Source: Rhodospirillales bacterium | GTDB taxonomy: Bacteria; Pseudomonadota; Alphaproteobacteria; Rhodospirillales; Casp-alpha2 | Reading direction: 5' to 3' | Length of the DNA: 8,867 bases | Assembly: GCA_016187325.1 (NCBI GenBank) | Contig: JACPJY010000312.1 | Coordinates: forward strand, 1 to 8,867 | Part shown: piece by piece, positions 7,301-8,867 of the stretch | Position numbering within the stretch: position 1 is the first letter of the stretch | Layout of the letters: every line of letters begins with the position of its first letter | The notes under the pieces: model-generated | The model's input: only the letters and a program-made list of their open reading frames with translations | Databases searched by the model: none | What the model was told of the DNA's origin: nothing | Made by a program: the position numbers and the translations under genes

Positions 7301-7804
7301 ATCATCGCCTCCGGGCGGCCAGGGTCGGTGTGGATGGCGGGAACGCTCATCGGCATCAAAGAGCGCACCTCGGCCAGGGGCAACCGTTATGCGTTTCTGC
7401 AGTTCTCCGATAGCGCCGGCGTCTTCGAGGCGACGTGCTTCGCGGAGACGCTCAACGAGCACCGCGCCGTTCTTGAGGTCGGCAACTCGTTCCTGATCCG
7501 CGCTACCGCCCAATTCGAGGGCGAGACGGCGCGCTTCACCGTGCAGGACCTGGAGCCGCTGGAGCGGGCCGCCGCCAAAGCCGCCGGGGGCTTCGCGGTG
7601 GTGGTCGACTCGCTGGCACCACTGGCGGCGCTGAAGGACGTGCTCGCCGGGCAGCGCCGGGGGCGCGGGCAGGTGCGGGTGATCTCCAGGCTCGGCGAGG
7701 GCAGCGAGGTCGAGATCGAGTTGCCCGGCGGCTACGCGGTATCGCCCCAGGTGTTGCGAGCGGTGCGCGCCATTCCCGGCATCGTCGAAGCGCGGGAAAT
7801 CTAG
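4301..7804 (+). CDS. dnaE: DNA polymerase III alpha subunit (replicative polymerase)
   Basis: A 1167-residue protein, close to the 1160 of E. coli DnaE. Domains in order: PHP domain (about 1-275), polymerase palm, thumb and fingers (about 280-800), helix-hairpin-helix region, beta-clamp motif QMGLF (934-938), OB fold (about 1008-1085) and C-terminal domain. The catalytic aspartates are D421 and D423 (MPDFDIDFC) and D577 (KFDFLGLKTL), with the 154-residue gap close to the E. coli spacing (D403 to D555). PGRGSGAGS is at 380-388 and FNKSHAAAYALVAYQ at 766-780. The PHP domain looks degenerate: HLRVH (8-12) and TDTNN replace the metal-binding HxH and DHGN of active PHP domains, so proofreading should depend on a separate DnaQ. 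A Gly/Ser-rich stretch at 76-98 looks like a local PHP linker expansion. I chose ATG 4301, where similarity (MSRADFVHLRVHTAYS) begins; the in-frame GTG at 4283 would add six unlikely residues. DnaE copies the chromosome within the polymerase III holoenzyme. Confidence 0.98.
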   Translation: MSRADFVHLRVHTAYSLSEGALPVDELVKLCRVKEMPAAAITDTNNLFGTLEFSAAAAKAGVQPIIGCQLNIARERIGGDGAGNGGSHGGISQSPPADPLVLLVQDETGYSNLLKLIRKAYLDDGAASDPMVSLDALIEHGAGLITLTGGPNGPLGRLLRNGQRDAALAVLDKLERAFPGRLYVELLRHGLPEERETEAAFLDIAYQRNLPLVATNEAFFSEPTMYEAHDALICIAEGVHVSDSDRRRLTPEHSFKSASEMRALFADLPEAMDNTLVIARRCAFMVEPRDPILPPYDCGAGRTEEQELREQAQAGLEKRLETRVYRPGMSDDERRQVADPYHKRLDYELKVIVDMGYPGYFLIVADFIRWAKEHGIPVGPGRGSGAGSVVAWALTITDLDPLRFGLLFERFLNPERISMPDFDIDFCQNRRDEVIRYVQEKYGRDHVAQIITFGKLQARAVLRDVGRVLEMPYGYVDKICKLVPFNPANPPTLDDALKAEPQLRKMAADDPVVEKLINIARRLEGLYRHASTHAAGVVIGDRPLEELIPLYRDPRSNMPVTGFNMKYVEYAGLVKFDFLGLKTLTVLAEAERLIRATGADVSAADLPLDDRRTYEMIGCGETTGVFQLESAGMRDILKKLRPDTFEDIIAVVALYRPGPMDNIPSYIRRKHGDETPDYLYPTLEGILKETFGIIIYQEQVMQIAQELSGYSLGHADILRRAMGKKIRAAMAEERQAFVEGAKTKGVLESKASDIFDLVNKFAGYGFNKSHAAAYALVAYQTAYMKANHPVEFMAASMTLDMGNTDKLGVFRQELSHMHIPLLPPDVNASDATFAVEREGTGGAAIRYALAAVKNVGEAAMQRVVGERQADGPYKNLFDFAGRLDNHVINKRQMESLARAGAFDGLNPNRRQVFDGIETLLKFASVAHEERTSGQMGLFGGTGGGPDGVAIDKPALPAAEDWPPMERLRQEFDAIGFYLSAHPLDAYATALRRLKAKPSSDIIASGRPGSVWMAGTLIGIKERTSARGNRYAFLQFSDSAGVFEATCFAETLNEHRAVLEVGNSFLIRATAQFEGETARFTVQDLEPLERAAAKAAGGFAVVVDSLAPLAALKDVLAGQRRGRGQVRVISRLGEGSEVEIELPGGYAVSPQVLRAVRAIPGIVEAREI

Positions 7805-7806
7805 GC

Positions 7807-7826
7807 GCCGGATTGGGCGCTCCGGC
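7807..7826 (+). other. Stem-loop just after the dnaE stop
   Basis: GCCGGA (7807-7812) pairs perfectly with TCCGGC (7821-7826) across an eight-base loop, starting three bases after the dnaE stop. No T-run follows, so it is not a canonical intrinsic terminator. It may stabilise the mRNA 3' end or act together with Rho. Confidence 0.4.
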
Positions 7827-7956
7827 ACCATCCCGTCAACAGCTGCGACCACTCCTGAACATCCCGAAAGGCGGCCATAAAATGCCGCTGGACAACCTTC
7901 GCGACGCCGCCGGGGCGCAAGGCTAGCATCACGCTGGGTCGCCCCCGGCTTTGGCC

Positions 7957-7985
7957 TTGCAATCGCCGGCTTTCCGGGCTATCTA
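7957..7985 (+). promoter_or_regulatory. Candidate promoter for rpsB
   Basis: TTGCAA (7957-7962) and TATCTA (7980-7985) are separated by 17 bases. The first matches TTGACA at four of six positions; the second keeps only TAT. Initiation near 7992 would give a leader of about 125 bases before ATG 8117. A direct repeat, CCGGCTTT (7945-7952 and 7966-7973), brackets the first hexamer. No better promoter was seen between the terminator-like hairpin and rpsB. Confidence 0.4.
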
Positions 7986-8035
7986 ACGGCCCGATTTCAC
8001 ACGCGGGCGTGCGGCGCCGGGCGCAAATTCGCCAG

Positions 8036-8066
8036 GAGGCCGTTCCGGTGTCCGGCCTCGGTTTTT
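8036..8066 (+). terminator. Intrinsic terminator or attenuator in the presumed rpsB leader
   Basis: GAGGCCG (8036-8042) pairs perfectly with CGGCCTC (8053-8059) over a ten-base loop. GG and then five Ts (8062-8066) follow. The form is that of a Rho-independent terminator with a short T-run. It ends 50 bases before rpsB, in a stretch without an obvious promoter. It could therefore end dnaE transcription, with an unseen rpsB start further on, or be an attenuator within the rpsB leader. A second short GC hairpin follows (CGGGC 8074-8078 with GCCCG 8082-8086). Confidence 0.5.
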
Positions 8067-8103
8067 GGGTGTCCGGGCGGGGCCCGCGGAGGACCAACCG
8101 GAA

Positions 8104-8108
8104 AAGGA
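8104..8108 (+). promoter_or_regulatory. Ribosome binding site of rpsB
   Basis: AAGGA lies eight bases before ATG 8117, ideal spacing and one of the clearest ribosome sites in the window. It fits a highly translated gene and fixes the start. Confidence 0.75.
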
Positions 8109-8116
8109 TAGAGACC

Positions 8117-8867
<751 letters not shown>

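Larger units (their letters stand above)
7805..8116 (+). other. 312-base non-coding gap between dnaE and rpsB
   Basis: No convincing gene lies here. From left to right it holds a stem-loop right after the dnaE stop, a 14-codon open frame (7882-7926) with a modest AAAGG upstream, a candidate promoter, a series of GC-rich hairpins including one terminator-like, and the rpsB ribosome site. Two direct repeats, each spaced by 21 bases, are also present: CCGGCTTT at 7945 and 7966, and GGTGTCCGG at 8047 and 8068. The length and structure fit a regulated leader for a ribosomal protein gene. Confidence 0.6.

Overview
The window is high-GC DNA with dense, co-directional bacterial genes, all on the + strand. 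The DnaE sequence, the S2 sequence and the dnaE-rpsB order suggest an alphaproteobacterium, probably Rhodospirillales-like. That assignment rests on family knowledge and gene order, not on a search.

Left part (1-3908): the end of a tripartite tricarboxylate transporter (TTT) operon. It holds the 3' end of tctC (periplasmic substrate-binding protein), then tctB (small membrane subunit), then tctA (large membrane subunit, sharing an ATGA overlap with tctB). About 34 bases after tctA comes a soluble 427-residue LVIVD-type beta-propeller, probably in the same operon. Its sequence divides into seven blades. A ring position is held by His in five consecutive blades, and blade two carries an insert resembling sigma-70 region 3.

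Middle part (3909-4300): a likely promoter, a 61-residue protein resembling the YjfB-like 'putative motility protein' family, and an 82-base gap with two inverted DnaA boxes. This gap directly precedes dnaE.

Right part (4301-8867): complete dnaE, the replicative DNA polymerase III alpha subunit, with its three catalytic aspartates, a beta-clamp motif and a degenerate PHP domain. A 312-base gap follows, with a candidate promoter and a terminator-like hairpin inside the presumed rpsB leader. Last is rpsB (ribosomal protein S2), which runs off the right edge.

The two halves look functionally unrelated: an uptake operon next to a replication and translation core. The points most worth checking are the LVIVD propeller (His ring, sigma-like insert, link to the transporter), the DnaA box pair before dnaE, and the possible attenuator before rpsB. 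No CRISPR array, insertion sequence, tRNA or rRNA was seen.
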